Source: Prionace glauca
Lineage: Eukaryota; Chordata; Chondrichthyes; Carcharhiniformes; Carcharhinidae
Reading direction: 5' to 3'
DNA length: 64,000 nt
NCBI GenBank assembly: GCA_037974335.1
Contig: CM075760.1
Coordinates: forward strand, 35,535,609-35,599,608
The notes under the pieces are model-generated. The model made no database searches and was not told where the DNA came from. It saw only the letters and a list, made by a program, of their open reading frames with translations. Made by a program: the position numbers and the translations under genes. This document shows positions 22,051-33,064 of this stretch, one piece after another; positions within the stretch are counted from its first letter, which is position 1, and each line of letters begins with the position of its first letter.

Positions 22051-22199
22051 ACCCTGAGTGTACACACACTGAGTTCCATTAACATAGACACTCCCCATCA
22101 TGTGCATGTGCAGGGCTCCCGGATTGACAAAACTAACTGCCTCAATCTGGGATAACATATTCCAATATGTAATCCCTGATGGTTTTCGTTCAAGTCATT

Positions 22200-22236
22200 A
22201 TGCATGTCTCTCTTTCTCTTTCTGTCTTCTGTGCAC

Positions 22237-22291
<55 letters not shown>

Positions 22292-22985
22292 CCTCTCTCT
22301 CTCTCTCTTTGTCTGTCTCTCCACCTCACCATGTTGTTTGCTCTTGTTGTGTCCATTGTACTCGTTCTTTCTCATTCATTCCCATTTGCTTATGCTCTCT
22401 GTCTCTTATCTCTGTTTCACTCTGCCTCTGCCTATTTCCCTCTGCCTCCCTTTATGCCTCTCTTTTTCTCTTCATCTCCCTATCTCTCCCTTTTTACATT
22501 CCTCCTTCTGTCTTCCCCTCTCTCCCTTTCTCAATCCATGTCCGTCTCAAAGAATAAAGAACAAAGAACAGCACAGCATGGGAAACAGACCCTTCGGCCC
22601 AATGACCCCGCACCACCATTTTAACACAGTGATTTCCCTCTTCCACATCCTTATCTACGCTTATGGCACTCCACATTGGAAACCAGATAGAGGGAAGAAT
22701 AATGTAATTCCCCCCACTCTCTTTCCCTGTCTCTCTTATTCTGTGTGACTCTCTCCCTGTCTTTTCTCTTTGTGTCTATCTCTCTGCTTCTCTGTTTTTT
22801 TACACATTGTATCTGTTAAAGACTCTTTCAAATTCTGATACTATCCATGCCTTTCTGAGCCTCCCTCGCTCCATCCATTTCTGTCTCTGTATCACTCTCA
22901 CTGTTGCTCTCACTGGCTTTCTGTCTCTCTCTCTGTCATTCTTTCAGTCTTTGTGATTCTGTCTGATAATTTAAAGTTTGAATGC
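22200..22985. repeat. CT-rich simple repeats with a retroposon tail between
   Basis: (TCTCTG)n/(CT)n at 22205-22550 and 22725-22960. Between them at 22553-22625 is a reverse retroposon tail (AAGAACAAAGAACAGCACAG, CAGACCCTTCGGCCCA), cognate to the end of 54130-54190. Ser/Leu frames here are compositional. Confidence 0.85.
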
Positions 22986-23026
22986 CGAACAGGAACATTC
23001 AGGGGCCTTGTGGTTGTAATTTCCGC

Positions 23027-23928
23027 TCAGGGTGTAACGAATTGAGAAATTGCAGAAAGGGGAGATTTCAGAACGTTTTTCAGCTGTTGTCTGAAGTGAG
23101 TCTGTGTCACAGCGTAAATAGCAGTGTTCGTGCAGCAACTCAGGAGTTGCAACATGAAGCCCAAATCTTTCACAAAATGATCTAGCCATACTGACTGATA
23201 GCCCATATAATAGAGCCGAGTCCATATTGAATAAACCATTAAAATTGACCATAACAGGATGAAATTGGCTGAGATAACAAACAGTAAAATGATGGATTTC
23301 CTTCGACTCTCCATCTCTGGGTCTCTGGGATTCTCTCCACTGCAGTGAGTCCGGAGTCTCCTGCGGGCTCTGCTGCTCACTAAAATGTGTCTGACGGTGA
23401 GAGCATTGAGCAGCAGAATCAGGACGAATGGGACAACTGGGTTTAGGATGTGGTGGAGGAACTCAATTGTTACCCAGACCGGGGATTCCAAAAGTTTGAT
23501 TGTGAAATAACAAAACCAGGGGTTGTTGGCGAGCTGATATCCATTTGTCATCATAAAATACCAGAAAACGTTCTTTAAACAGCTCAGCACTGTCACTGTT
23601 CCCAGAACCACAGCCGCCGATTTCTCAGTGCAATATTTACTTTTCAGCTTGGGGCAGCAAATGGCCACAAATCGATCAAAGGTGAAAGTGACGGTGAACC
23701 AGACAGAGCAGTCAGTGGCTGCATAAAGCAGGACAGCGTGGATGTTACACACGGGGAACGAGTGTAGGAAATAAAACTGTTCCCGATAAACAATGGGAAT
23801 CTGTCTCAATATCAGGTCGAGGATAACGACCAGCAGATCCCCCGCTGACATGGCCACCAGGTAACGAGTGACACATTTGGAAAGACCACAGTTTCTGCTC
23901 GTCAGTGTTACAATTGTGATTATGTTCA
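23027..23928 (-). CDS. GPR139-like receptor 1, exon 2
   Basis: Main exon of a rhodopsin-class receptor: 300 residues from an acceptor at 23929 (CTGACAG on the minus strand), phase 1. It carries the end of TM1 (NIITIVTLTSRNCGLSKC), TM2 (YLVAMSAGDLLVVILDL), TM3 ending in TFDRFVAICCPKL (DRF in the DRY position), TM4, TM5 (PVVPFVLILLLNALTVRHIL), a basic third loop, TM6 and TM7 with CCTNTAIYAVTQTHFR, where Asn-Thr replaces the Asn-Pro of NPxxY. The ORF Met is really a GTG that spans the splice site; exon 1 is at 33065-33248. With it the protein is about 361 residues, open throughout. Family placement by overall pattern; the ligand cannot be predicted. Confidence 0.88.
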
Positions 23929-24049
23929 CTGTCAGGAAGGAAAATAAAGACTAACGTTAGACATCAGTCGGGTGAAGAAGTTACCTTTTAGACTGGAGAT
24001 GGGTAACATGAAAACAATTGTACACAAACACAATCACTTCAATCTAGTT

Positions 24050-24290
24050 TTGAAAACCAGCATGACTTTTGGACTGTGAGAGGAAACTGGCCCATTCAGG
24101 AAAAAAAACACGCAGATAGAGGAAGAAGGTTCACTCACCAAAGAACAGCTAGCTAAGCTGAGAACTGAACCCAGGTCTCTGATGGTGTGAATCAGCATTG
24201 CGAACCACTGTGTCAACATAGTGCTCCATGGTTTCAACACAATGACATACATTTGTAAAAGAGTTTTCTGGGGAGTCCACAACATTGCCC
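24050..24290 (-). mobile_element. Decayed SINE fragment
   Basis: Reverse copy with GGACTGTGAGAGGAAACTGG, AACTGAACCCAGGTCTCTGA and CAGCATTGCGAACCACTGTG, the head and core of the tRNA-headed SINE family. Lies in the intron of receptor 1. Confidence 0.65.
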
Positions 24291-24477
24291 CTCACTCAGC
24301 TACAAGTAAATAGCGCCTCTACCTGGTGGGGGTTTTGGAGGGTAAGAAGGTTGAAGGACTAAACCCTGGCAGAAAATCTGGAGTGGAGTCCTGTAGGTCG
24401 TAGCCCGTCTCTCAGACAGTTCACTGACTATCCCTGCAGCAGAACTGGTAGCAAACAATGCTGGTTTCACCCTTTGC

Positions 24478-24776
24478 TCTGGACAATACTAACAGTTGGC
24501 AGAGTGAGATCCTGATGCCTCAACAGTCCAGAATCTCGGTTATATCTTCCCAGAACTATATCTTGGAGAGGAGACCATAGCATTGTGACCACCATTTGCA
24601 TAACACAGGAAGAAACAGCAATCTAATACTCGATTGGCACAGAACACAAGTGCCAGGGTTTGCTTTGGACAGTGGGAGAAAGCTTCTGCTTTCATGAAAT
24701 ATGACCATCCATAGTACCAGTGCATTAGCTGCTGGCCCACTGTGGCCTACTGGACCACTGAAGCTCATTGAGTCCC
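24478..24776 (+). repeat. Direct repeat copy 1 (about 295 bp)
   Basis: Aligns along its length with 25968-26262: shared blocks AACAGTT-GCAGAG, GATCCTGATG/CCCTC, GCATTGTGACCACCATT, ACACAGGAAGAAACA, CTCGATTGGCA, TGGGAGAAAGCTT, GTGCATTAGCTGC/GCAGCTG, CACTGAAGCT, GAGTCC. By eye about three quarters to four fifths identical. Confidence 0.85.
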
Positions 24777-24869
24777 CTCTCGGCAGGAAATATGTTAATC
24801 TATGCACCAGGTAAGAAAAGCTCAAACCAAGGCTGGTACAAAAGAAAAGCCAAGAAGGCTGCCTTAATG

Positions 24870-25890
24870 TCAATCGCCCATGACTCCAACATCCAACATT
24901 GTGAAATGCATCAAAAGGTTAGTCATGGCATGAATCAAGTCCACCCCCCCAGATTGCCTGAATCCACTACAGTTCACCTATCTCCACAACAGGTCCACAG
25001 ACACCTGCCGCTGGCCCTCCACACAATCCTAAAACACAGAAACATGTTTATTGACTGCAGCTCAATGTTCAACAATATTATTCCTACGAAATGCATGTCA
25101 AAAATCTGTGTCTTGGGGCTGGGTTCCTGCCTCTGCAATTGATCTTGAACTTTGTAACCCACAGATAGCAATAAATAAGGGCAGACAACAACACCACCTT
25201 CACAAGCATCCTCAACAGTAGTGCCCCTCAAGGGTGTGTACTCAGCTCTTTATTACACTCCTTATACACCGATGACTGTATGGCCAAATTCCACTACAAC
25301 TCGACTTCCAAGTTTGCTGATGACATCACTGTAGTGGGCCAGATCTCGAACAAAATGATGATGGAGAGGCTGGTGAACTGGGACAAAGCCAAAAACACAT
25401 TCCTCAATGTCAACAAAGCAAAGGAGATAGTCATCGATTTCAGGAAGCAGGGTCGAGTACATGCTCCTGTCTGCAACATGGGATGAAGATCAATTGATCG
25501 ACATATTGAAGTTTTCAGGATTTCAGATCACCAACCACCTGTTCAGGTCCCTCCATGATAACCTTACAGTTAACAAAGCGCACCAACTTCTCCACGTTCT
25601 CGGGTGTCTGAGGACATTTGGCATGTCAGCTATGCCTCTCACCAATTTTTACAAGTGCACTATGGAAAAAAAAAACTTTCTGCTTGTACCACAGCTTGGT
25701 ATGGCTCCAGATCTGTCCAAGACCGCAAGAAACTTCAAAGCCTCGTGAATGAAGTTCAGTCCATCACTCAAACCTACCTCCCACCCATTGACACTGAGTA
25801 CAATTCCCGCTGCCTCAGAAAAGCAGCCAGCCTAATTAAGGATCCCACGGACCAAGGACAAACTCTTCCACCTTGTTCCATCGGGAAAAA
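24870..25890 (+). mobile_element. L2-like LINE reverse transcriptase fragment
   Basis: Degraded non-LTR RT of the L2/Maui kind. Readable parts: MFIDCSSMFNNIIPTK, SSAPQGCVLSSLL (with a frame change), LYTDDCMAK, KFADDITVVGQISN (the catalytic Asp pair), LNVNKAKEIVIDFRKQ, ITNHLFRSL, and a C-terminal part TAWYGSRSVQDRKKLQSLVN to YNSRCLRKAASLIKDP. Several frameshifts and stops. Flanked by the two direct repeats; its 3' end resumes at 26548. Confidence 0.85.
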
Positions 25891-25967
25891 ATAAATAAAT
25901 GTTTTGAGGACATGCACCAAACGACTCATAGAATTCTTAAAGTGCACAATGAGTCCATTGACCCTCT

Positions 25968-26262
25968 GGATCAACTAACAGTTGACAGAGGTAGATCCTG
26001 ATCCCTCGACAGTTCAGAATTTCTATTATATTTACCCAGGACAGAACCTGGAGAAGGGACCACAGCATTGTGACCACCATTAACACAACACAGGAAGAAA
26101 CAATAATCTCACACTCGATTGGCAGAAAATACAAGCGTCATTGTTTGCTTTCAACTGTGGGAGAAAGCTTTTGCTTTTAGTGAGATACTGCCGTCCATAG
26201 TGTCCAATGCATTAGCAGCTGACACACTCTGGACAACTGGAGCACTGAAGCTTAGTGAGTCC
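25968..26262 (+). repeat. Direct repeat copy 2 (about 295 bp)
   Basis: Second copy of 24478-24776, same orientation, about 1.5 kb away. It lies with a SINE inside the C-terminal part of the L2-like element. Confidence 0.85.
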
Positions 26263-26317
26263 TGCACTGACCACAATCCCACACAGCCTCGATCCCCGAA
26301 GTCCCACATATTTTTCT

Positions 26318-26545
26318 CTAACATACATATCCCAGGGCTCCAATGGGGAATTTAGCATGGCCAAGATACCTTACCTGCACATCTTTGGAGTATGGGTGGA
26401 AGCTGGAGTATCCGGAGGGAATCCACACAGATGTTGGGAGAATGCGCAAATTCCACACAGACAGCGATCCAAGTCGGGAATTGAACTCAGGTCCCTGGAG
26501 ACATGAGGTAGCAGTGCTAATCATTGTGCCTCCATGCTGCTGACT
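26318..26545 (-). mobile_element. tRNA-headed SINE
   Basis: Reverse copy: TTTAGCATGGCCAAG, CACATCTTTGGAGTATGGGT, GAATGCGCAAATTCCACACA, GGAATTGAACTCAGGTCCCT, GAGGTAGCAGTGCTAATCAT. Confidence 0.85.
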
Positions 26546-26547
26546 TA

Positions 26548-26745
26548 AGAAAAGCTGGTTCTCTGCTGCCATCAGACATTTGAATGGATCTGCATCTCAT
26601 TAAGTTGATCTTTTCTATATCTTAGCTACAACCGCAACATTGCATTCTATCCTCTCTCCTATATGTACAGTGTGCTTTGTACAGCGCTCAGGAAACAAGA
26701 TTTTCACTCCGATCAAAGCATTTCAGTTTTTCACATCTCAAGTTG
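26548..26745 (+). mobile_element. L2-like LINE 3' end
   Basis: Resumes the RT C-terminus (AAIRHLNGSAS) and a 3' UTR with GTACAGTGTGCTTTGTACAG and CAGGAAACAAGATTTTCACT, typical of L2-group ends. Together with 24870-25890 it is one element split by later insertions. Confidence 0.7.
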
Positions 26746-26899
26746 GAACATCAGCATGATGTCTCTGGCCTTACCAGTGACGTTGTGCAGGTTAATGATG
26801 TACATGGGACGGGGTGGTTGAGAATGAATTTACAAAGCCCACTGGACATTGGGGAGCTGCGAGACACTGGACTTACTCAAAGTGAATCCTTTCAAGAGA

Positions 26900-27075
26900 A
26901 ACACCACATGTTCTTGTAATAAGAGAAATCCCAATAGGCAATATGTGAGAATGGAGCTGATTTCAAAGTAAAAAGAAACTTCACTGGTGATGATGGAATC
27001 TCAGAGATTGAACCAGGGTCCCTGACACTGTGGGGCAGCAGTACTAACAACTGTGCCATAGTTCTATCTAACAAG
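26900..27075 (-). mobile_element. SINE head fragment
   Basis: Reverse SINE head: GATTGAACCAGGGTCCCTGA, GGGGCAGCAGTACTAACAAC, TGTGCCATAG. Confidence 0.65.
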
Positions 27076-27124
27076 GTGTCCTGGAGACATCCGAGATGAA
27101 GGACAAGACACAAACATCATCAAA

Positions 27125-27632
27125 TCCATGGCAGGGAAATAATTGAAAAACAATCTGAGGGAAAGAATTAACATCCGCTTCGAGAGTTGAGGATTTATGA
27201 AAAATAGTCAGCATGGCTTTGTCAGGGCGAAATCATGTCTAACAATTTGCTAGAATATATTGAGGAGGTGACTGAATGAGTAGATGAGGGAAGCCTAGCC
27301 GATGTAGTATACATGGACTTCAGAAATGTTTTTGATAAATTCCGTGTGAGCGACTGAACAAGAAAATGATAGCTGAAGGGATCCAGGACAATTTGCAAAT
27401 TCTATTCAAAATTAGCTGAGAGGCAGGAGGCAGAGGGGAATGATGAAGTTTGCTTTTGTGACTGAAGGCTATGTCCAGTTGCGTTCCACAGGAATCAATG
27501 CTGGGTACTTTGTTGTTTGTAGTGCACATTGACATTCTAGACAGGAATGTGTGAGGTATGATCAGTAAGTTCGCCAATGATACAAAAAATGGTGATGTGG
27601 TAAATATTGAGGAGGAAAGCCTTAGATTACAG
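27125..27632 (+). mobile_element. Old CR1 LINE, RT part (left half)
   Basis: Decayed palm/thumb region: cognates of NSQHGFVRAKSCLTIC, EEVTE, YMDFRNVFDKF, a decayed QESMLGTLLFVVHIDILDR and SKFANDTKNGDVVNIEEESL. Interrupted by the SINE that follows and resumed at 27965. Confidence 0.82.
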
Positions 27633-27895
27633 GAATCATAGAATCCTACAGTGCAGAAGGAGGTCATTCGGCCCGTAGAGTCGGCACCGACCACAATCCC
27701 ATCCAGCTCCTATCCCTGTAGCCCCATGCATTTACAATAACGAGTCACCCTGACACTACGGGCGATTTAACCTGGCAAATCGACCGAAACCACATGCCTT
27801 TGGAATGTGGGAGGAAACTGAAGCATCCGGAGAAAGCCCATGCAGACACAGGGAAAATATGCAAACTCTACACAGACAGTGACCCAAACAAGAAA
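27633..27895 (-). mobile_element. SINE inserted in the CR1 copy
   Basis: Reverse element: ATCATAGAATCCTACAGTGC, AGAAGGAGGTCATTCGGCCC, ATTTAACCTGGCAAATCGAC, GCCTTTGGAATGTGGGAGGA, ATATGCAAACTCTACACAGA, AGTGACCC. The CR1 frame continues on both sides. Confidence 0.8.
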
Positions 27896-27913
27896 ACTAA
27901 CATGCGTCTTTGG

Positions 27914-27969
27914 TGATGTGAGCAGATGTACCGAGGAAACGCAATGTGAGCAGATGTACCGAGGAAACG
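27914..27969. repeat. 28 bp tandem duplication
   Basis: ATGTGAGCAGATGTACCGAG + GAAACGCA occurs twice head to tail at the right side of the SINE insertion. It may be slippage or insertion-associated duplication. Confidence 0.9.
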
Positions 27970-28830
27970 CATAGACAAATAGAATTTAAACCTGGAAAGT
28001 GTGAAATGATGCATTTTGGGAGAACTAAGAGGGAAAAGAAATGCACAATGAACAGTAGAGTGTGAGGAAATGCAAAGGCCCAGACTGAATGTGGGGTGCA
28101 TATATGAGGATCATTGAAGACAGCAAGATAGGTACATTAGGAGGTTAAGGCAACATTTAGTACATTTGCATTTTGCAGACACAACATAGAATATAAGAGT
28201 TCAGAGGTTGTGATGGAAGTGTGTAACATGCTGTTTAGACCAGAGCAGGAAAACTGTGTGCAACTCTGGTCATCACACTACAGGAAGGATGCAATTGCAC
28301 TGGAGACAGTGGAGAGGAGATTCACCAGGATGGTGCCTGGCCTGGAGAGTTTCAGATGTGAGGAGAGGATGGTTTGTCTGAGTTGGCTACCTTAGAGCAG
28401 AGACGGCTGTAAGGGGAGTGAGTGTGGGGGTGGTGGTGGGGAGCGCTTTCAGGTGGGGGGAGGGGACCTGAGCGATATGTACAAAATTATGCGGCACATA
28501 GATAGGAAGAAACTTTTTTTTCCCCCTTTAGTAGATGTGTCAATAACTAGAGGAGCGCGGATTTAAGGAAAAGGGTAGATTTTTCTGTGGATTTGAGGAA
28601 AAATATTTCCATCCACGGGGTGCTGGGATCTGCCGCTCAGGGCCTGAAAGGATGGTAGAAGCGGGGACAACCACAAGAGGCATTTAGATCAGCAATTCAA
28701 ACACCAGAGCATACAAGGCTGTGGATTGAGTGCTGGAAAATGCGATTCGATTGGGTAGCTGTTTGATGACCAGTTCAGACATAATGGGTTGAAGGGCCAC
28801 ATTTTTTGCCACTAAAACTCGATGGCTGTC
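27970..28830 (+). mobile_element. Old CR1 LINE (right half and 3' end)
   Basis: Continues the CR1 copy from 27125: IEFKPGKCEMMHFGRTKR, the cognate of YCVQLWSSHYRKDAI, RRFTRMVPGLE, then a decayed C-terminus and 3' UTR to about 28800 (TGGGTTGAAGGGCCAC). Confidence 0.8.
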
Positions 28831-29150
28831 ACACCACCCTCAGCAGTGACCCCATCTCTTAAAGCTTTCACTGCGTTGGTTGGGATACCAACCATGTTCC
28901 GAACCGATGTGGTTGCAAATGTACAATTGCAGCCAGCAGTGAGCGGCCTGGTCTGAGAGAGACATCTGTCAGCCCTCTGCTGCTGCAGCTCGTTTCAACG
29001 CAACAGCTACCCCCAGATAGTCTGGAGCTGCAGCTCTTTGTGAGGAGCTCCCGAACGAACATAGCACCTACTCAGCCTCCCAACACTTGGACCAATCACC
29101 CCCTCCTTCCACCACAACAATTGCATGTGGAGTCACAGCAAGGCCCCCTC
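28831..29150. other. Spacer
   Basis: No gene or repeat recognised; slightly GC-rich. Confidence 0.4.
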
Positions 29151-29154
29151 CCTA

Positions 29155-29520
29155 CCCCACTCTGCATGCAGAGAGGCAGCGAGGCCTCCCTCCCCATCAC
29201 ACTGTGCATGCAAAGAGGCAGTGAGCTCCCCTCCCAACTTCACTGTGCATGCAGAGAAGCAGAGATCCCCCCTCCTTACGCCACTGTGTATGCAGAGGAG
29301 CATCGAGACTCCCTCCCTAAGCCACTGTGCATGCAGAGGGGCAGCTTAGCCTCCTCTCTACCCCACAGTGCATGCAGAGAGGTGGCGAGGCCTCTCTCCC
29401 TACCCCAGTGTGCATGCAGAGAGGCAGAGAATCCCTCCTCTCTACCCCACTGATTGCGTGCAGAGTGGCTATAAGGCCCTCTCCCACCACCAAGTGCGTG
29501 CAGCGTGGCAGCAGGGACCC
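29155..29520. repeat. 41-42 bp minisatellite, about 9 copies
   Basis: Unit near CACTGTGCATGCAGAGAGGC + AGCGAGGCCTCCCTCCCTACC. Copies start near 29158, 29199, 29241, 29282, 29323, 29364, 29406 and 29448. Because 42 is divisible by 3, frames here encode a repeating CMQRGSEAS-like peptide, but there is no start, splice or homology support for a gene. Confidence 0.93.
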
Positions 29521-29799
29521 TTTCCCAACCAGCAACTACATGACAGTGGAACGGGAGAAACTTCCTAAAACTGGTGAGGGCAGAGTCTTTCATTTTTTTA
29601 AGCAGGTGGTGTGAATATTGTCATGGATTGGCAAGTATGTGGGATTGACATTACAATCTGATCTTGAATGTTTTGAATAGCAGCAGGCTTGCCTGTAATA
29701 TGTTCATGCACACAATACAAGATAACCTCAGTTTTGCAGAAGTCCAAATCATCAATAACCTGCCCTGGACTCTGGGTGAATTAAAAAAAATACCAACTC

Positions 29800-30225
29800 A
29801 ACTTATGAATTAACCTATTCAGGCCTTCGTCCATTTTCTGTTCTCCATTACTACTTCTACAGCATTATTTTCCAGCGGCCTAGTGTATGCTCTTGTCTCC
29901 CATTCACCCTTTATTTATCGAAAGAAACTCTTCAAAACTTAGTTCATATGATTGGCTAGCACACCATCATAAATTGTCTTCTCTCTCATTTCTTTTTTTA
30001 AAGGCTTCCCACTAGTCTTTACTACATGGTATGCTGTTTTTGTTTGCATTTTATGATATCTCTGACTTTGCTCACCAGCCACGGTTGCCTCATTCTTCCC
30101 ATTTAATGCTTCTTCTTCGCATAAAATTTTGCTGTACCTCCTGAATTAAATCCAAACCACTCCTGGCATTGCTGTTCCACCATCTGATCTGCTAGCCTCC
30201 TCTCCCAATCAATTCCAGACAGCTC
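29800..30225 (-). mobile_element. CR1 endonuclease-RT linker fragment
   Basis: Reverse-oriented decayed sequence resembling the region between endonuclease and RT of CR1 (cognate of the AEEQW...QQKFIP...KPWITKEVK stretch at 35980-36170). No open frame. Confidence 0.55.
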
Positions 30226-30227
30226 AA

Positions 30228-31215
30228 AGAACAAAACAGAGGACAGAGAACAGTACAGCACAGGAACGGGCCCTTCAACTTGCTCGGAACATGATGCCTA
30301 CATAAACTAAAACCATATTAACTGACAGAACCCCTAGCCGTCCAATCACATCCTATTCATGTATTTGCCTAAATATCCCTAAGATGCCGCCTGCATACCT
30401 GCTCCTGCCCGGGCAGTGCGTTCCAGATGATCATTACCCACTTTTAAAATAAACTTGCCTCACACATCCATTCTAATCTTTTCCCCACACACCTTAAATC
30501 TACATCACTCGAACATGGCATTCCTACTAAACACCCTGTCGATGTCGCTCATGATCTTGTAAACCACGATCAGATAACCCCTCAACAAATCGAGTCCATC
30601 CAACATCTCCTCATAGCTAATATCCCCCAGACCAGACAACATTCTGGTAAAACTTCTGATTGTGTGAAACCCGAATTGCACACAAATAAGGCCTAACTAA
30701 GTTTCTGTCCATCTGCATTGTATGACCTACCAATTTTTATACCCAATGCCCCAACCAGTTAAGACAAGCATGCTGTCTGCCTTCTTGATTACGTTATTCA
30801 CTTGCGTTTCCACTTTCAATGATCAGTGGACATGTACACCCAGATCTCCTTGCCTGTCAATGTCCTACGTGTTCTACCATTGGTTGTATAATTCCTATAT
30901 GCATTGAACCTTCCAAAATACATTATCTCACATTTGCCCGGATTAAACTCCACCTACCGTTTCTCCACCCACACTTCCAACCATTTATACCTTACTGTAT
31001 CCTGTGAATCTTCTTCACGATCCACAACTCCAGAATTTTTATGGACTTTTTGCAAAGAGACAAATCAGATCAGCTACATTTTCCTCCAACTCATGTACAT
31101 ATAGTACGAGGATCAAAAGTTCCAGGATGGATCCCTGTGAAAGACCACTAGTCATAGCCTTCCATTCAGAAAAAAATATCCCCTGCTGCTACCGTCTGCC
31201 TTCTGTGTCCAAGTA
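30228..31215 (-). mobile_element. Old CR1 LINE, RT C-terminal part and 3' tail
   Basis: Reverse copy with its tail at the left (ACAGCACAGGAACGGGCCCT) and, going right, cognates of the VRPHLEYC..FQFGF, KAYSMLVLTG, IHLGRFNAY and SQGSILGLL regions. Many stops. Confidence 0.8.
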
Positions 31216-31454
31216 GAAAAGGAGGGTTTAGATCAGGTGATGTATTTACCAGATCAGCTGATGACAGCGGGCAGAGAGCTCAAGCATGATGCTAAATGGG
31301 TGAAAGCTAATATATGGACAGCAGAGTTTGGGACGAGTCTTTACTCTGCAGCTTTGTAACTCGGAGGTTAGCCAGCAGAGATCTGGAATAGATGAGTCAG
31401 GATATGGGACAGCTGGAGTGAGGCTAAAGATGATTCTGGTGGTGAAAATAGTTA

Positions 31455-31750
31455 GGATTCATGATATAGTGAATAGCACAGGAACAGGCCCTTGGCCCTC
31501 AAAGTCAACACCAATCATGATTTATCATGTTTACCAGGTTGATTCTGGGGATGGCGGGACTGATGTAAGAGGAGAGATTGACTAGGTAAGGATTATTTTC
31601 GCTTGAGTCCAGACGCATGGGAGGGGGATCTCATGGAAACTTTTAAAATTCTAACAGAACTAAACCGAGTAGATGTCGAGAGGTAATTCCCGATGATGGG
31701 GAGAGTCCAGGACTAGGGTCAGAGTCTGAGGATTCAGCGTAGAACATTAC
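31455..31750 (+). mobile_element. CR1 LINE 3' fragment
   Basis: Forward decayed C-terminal RT: TRLILGMAGLM..EERL, LGLFSLESRRMGGGLMETF, NRVDVER. A small retroposon-tail fragment (AATAGCACAGGAACAGGCCC) precedes it at about 31475. Confidence 0.65.
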
Positions 31751-31764
31751 GTGAAAAAGAAAAG

Positions 31765-32093
31765 CTACTGCCCTCTCTCTGACTGTATCTCTCTATTCTA
31801 CAACATCCTCTGGCAACACGTTCCAGGCACCTGACAGACTCTGCATGAAAAACTTCACCCACACATCTCGCTTAAACTTTCTCCCTCTCACCTTGAACCT
31901 ATGCCACCTCGTAATTGACACTCCCATCCTGGGAAAAAAAAGCCTCTGATGATCCATCCTGTCCTTTCCTCTCATAATCCCGTAGACATTTATCTGGTCT
32001 CCCCTCAGCCATTGTCTTTCAGTGAAAACAATTCTAGTTTATTGAGCCTCTCCTCATAAACAATGTCCTTGAGACCACACAACATATTTTAAA
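31765..32093 (-). mobile_element. CR1 LINE C-terminal fragment
   Basis: Reverse frame 31793-31975 reads RGKDRMDHQRLFFPRMGVS, GRKFKRDVWVKFFMQSLSGA and WNVLPEDVVE, the conserved CR1 C-terminal block. Confidence 0.8.
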
Positions 32094-32094
32094 C

Positions 32095-32815
32095 TCATTC
32101 GTTTGGACATGGGCGGTGCTGGGTAACCAGCATTTTAGATTGCTTATTCGCTGTTGCCATTAAGGACGTGTTTGTGAGCAAGCTCTTTTCAATCACTGCA
32201 GTCCATATGCTGTGGGTTGATCCGAGATGTCCTTTAGGAGGGATTTTCAATATTTTAGTACAGCGACTGCAAAGGAACCGATGACATATTTCCAAGTTTT
32301 GAGTGTCTTGGAAGGGAGATTGCAAGTGTTGGTGTCCCCATGTATCTGCTGCCCTTGTCCTTCTAGGTGGAAGTAGTCTTGGGTTTGTAAAGTGTTGTCT
32401 AAGGATCTCGGGTGAATTTCCCCAGTGCAGCTAGTAGATAGCGCACACTGCTGCGACTGAGCATCGGCCATTGAGGGAGTGAATGTTTGCAATGTTGTGC
32501 CAGTCAAGCAGGTTGCTTTTTCCTGGATAGTGTCAAGCTCCTTGGGAGCTGCACCCATCCTGGCAAGTGCAGAATATTCCATCACACTCCTGAGTTGCGC
32601 CTTATAGATGGGACTAGGCTTTGTGCAGTGAGGAGGTGATATATTCGCCACAGTATCCCTCGCCCCTGACCTGCTTTCGTCGCCACTGTGTTTGTCTGGT
32701 GAGACCAGATGAGTTTCTGGTAAATGGTAGCATCCTGGTGAACTCTCTTTGCACTGCCTCCAAAGATTCCTCACCCTACAGCTAGTGTGATGAACAATAT
32801 TGAGCACAATACCCG
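32095..32815 (-). mobile_element. Fragment of a second non-LTR LINE family
   Basis: Reverse frame to 32807 contains IYKAQLRSVMEYSALARMG and AAPKELDTIQEKATCLTG, the thumb-type C-terminal motif of non-LTR reverse transcriptases, followed by a cysteine/histidine-poor decayed end. Not CR1-like in detail. Sequence at its left (TTCTAGGTGG, CTGCTGCCCTTGTCC) belongs to a family common in shark DNA; clade left open. Confidence 0.6.
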
Positions 32816-33064
32816 AAATAATGTCTAACCAATGTTTTATATGGCTGCATGGGAAAAGGGGTGAGTGATCAGCTTAAGATCAAAGGGTTAATGGAGAGTG
32901 TAATCAGTGCGGACTGGCTTCAGGTTCAGGATTGGAGTCAATGGACAGGGAGCACAGATTAAGAGTGGAACTGAAGCCAATGGACTCCATAGTTCCAGAA
33001 TCAAATAAGGAGAGTAAAGCAATGAGAAATAGATGGCAAGTAGAATAAGTGGAAACAGACTTAC
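32816..33064. other. Intron of receptor 1
   Basis: No repeat recognised. Ends at the exon 1 donor. Confidence 0.5.

Noticed and set aside
22100-22748. Ser/Leu-rich ORFs at the CT-rich tract
   Set aside because: Composition only; both overlapping frames are open.
24478-26262. Direct repeats as terminal repeats of a virus-like element
   Set aside because: The sequence between them is a non-LTR reverse transcriptase and one repeat lies inside it; no other part of such an element is seen.
17998-29520. Tandem arrays as possible CRISPR arrays
   Set aside because: Units are contiguous with no unique spacers, and the sequence is animal nuclear DNA.
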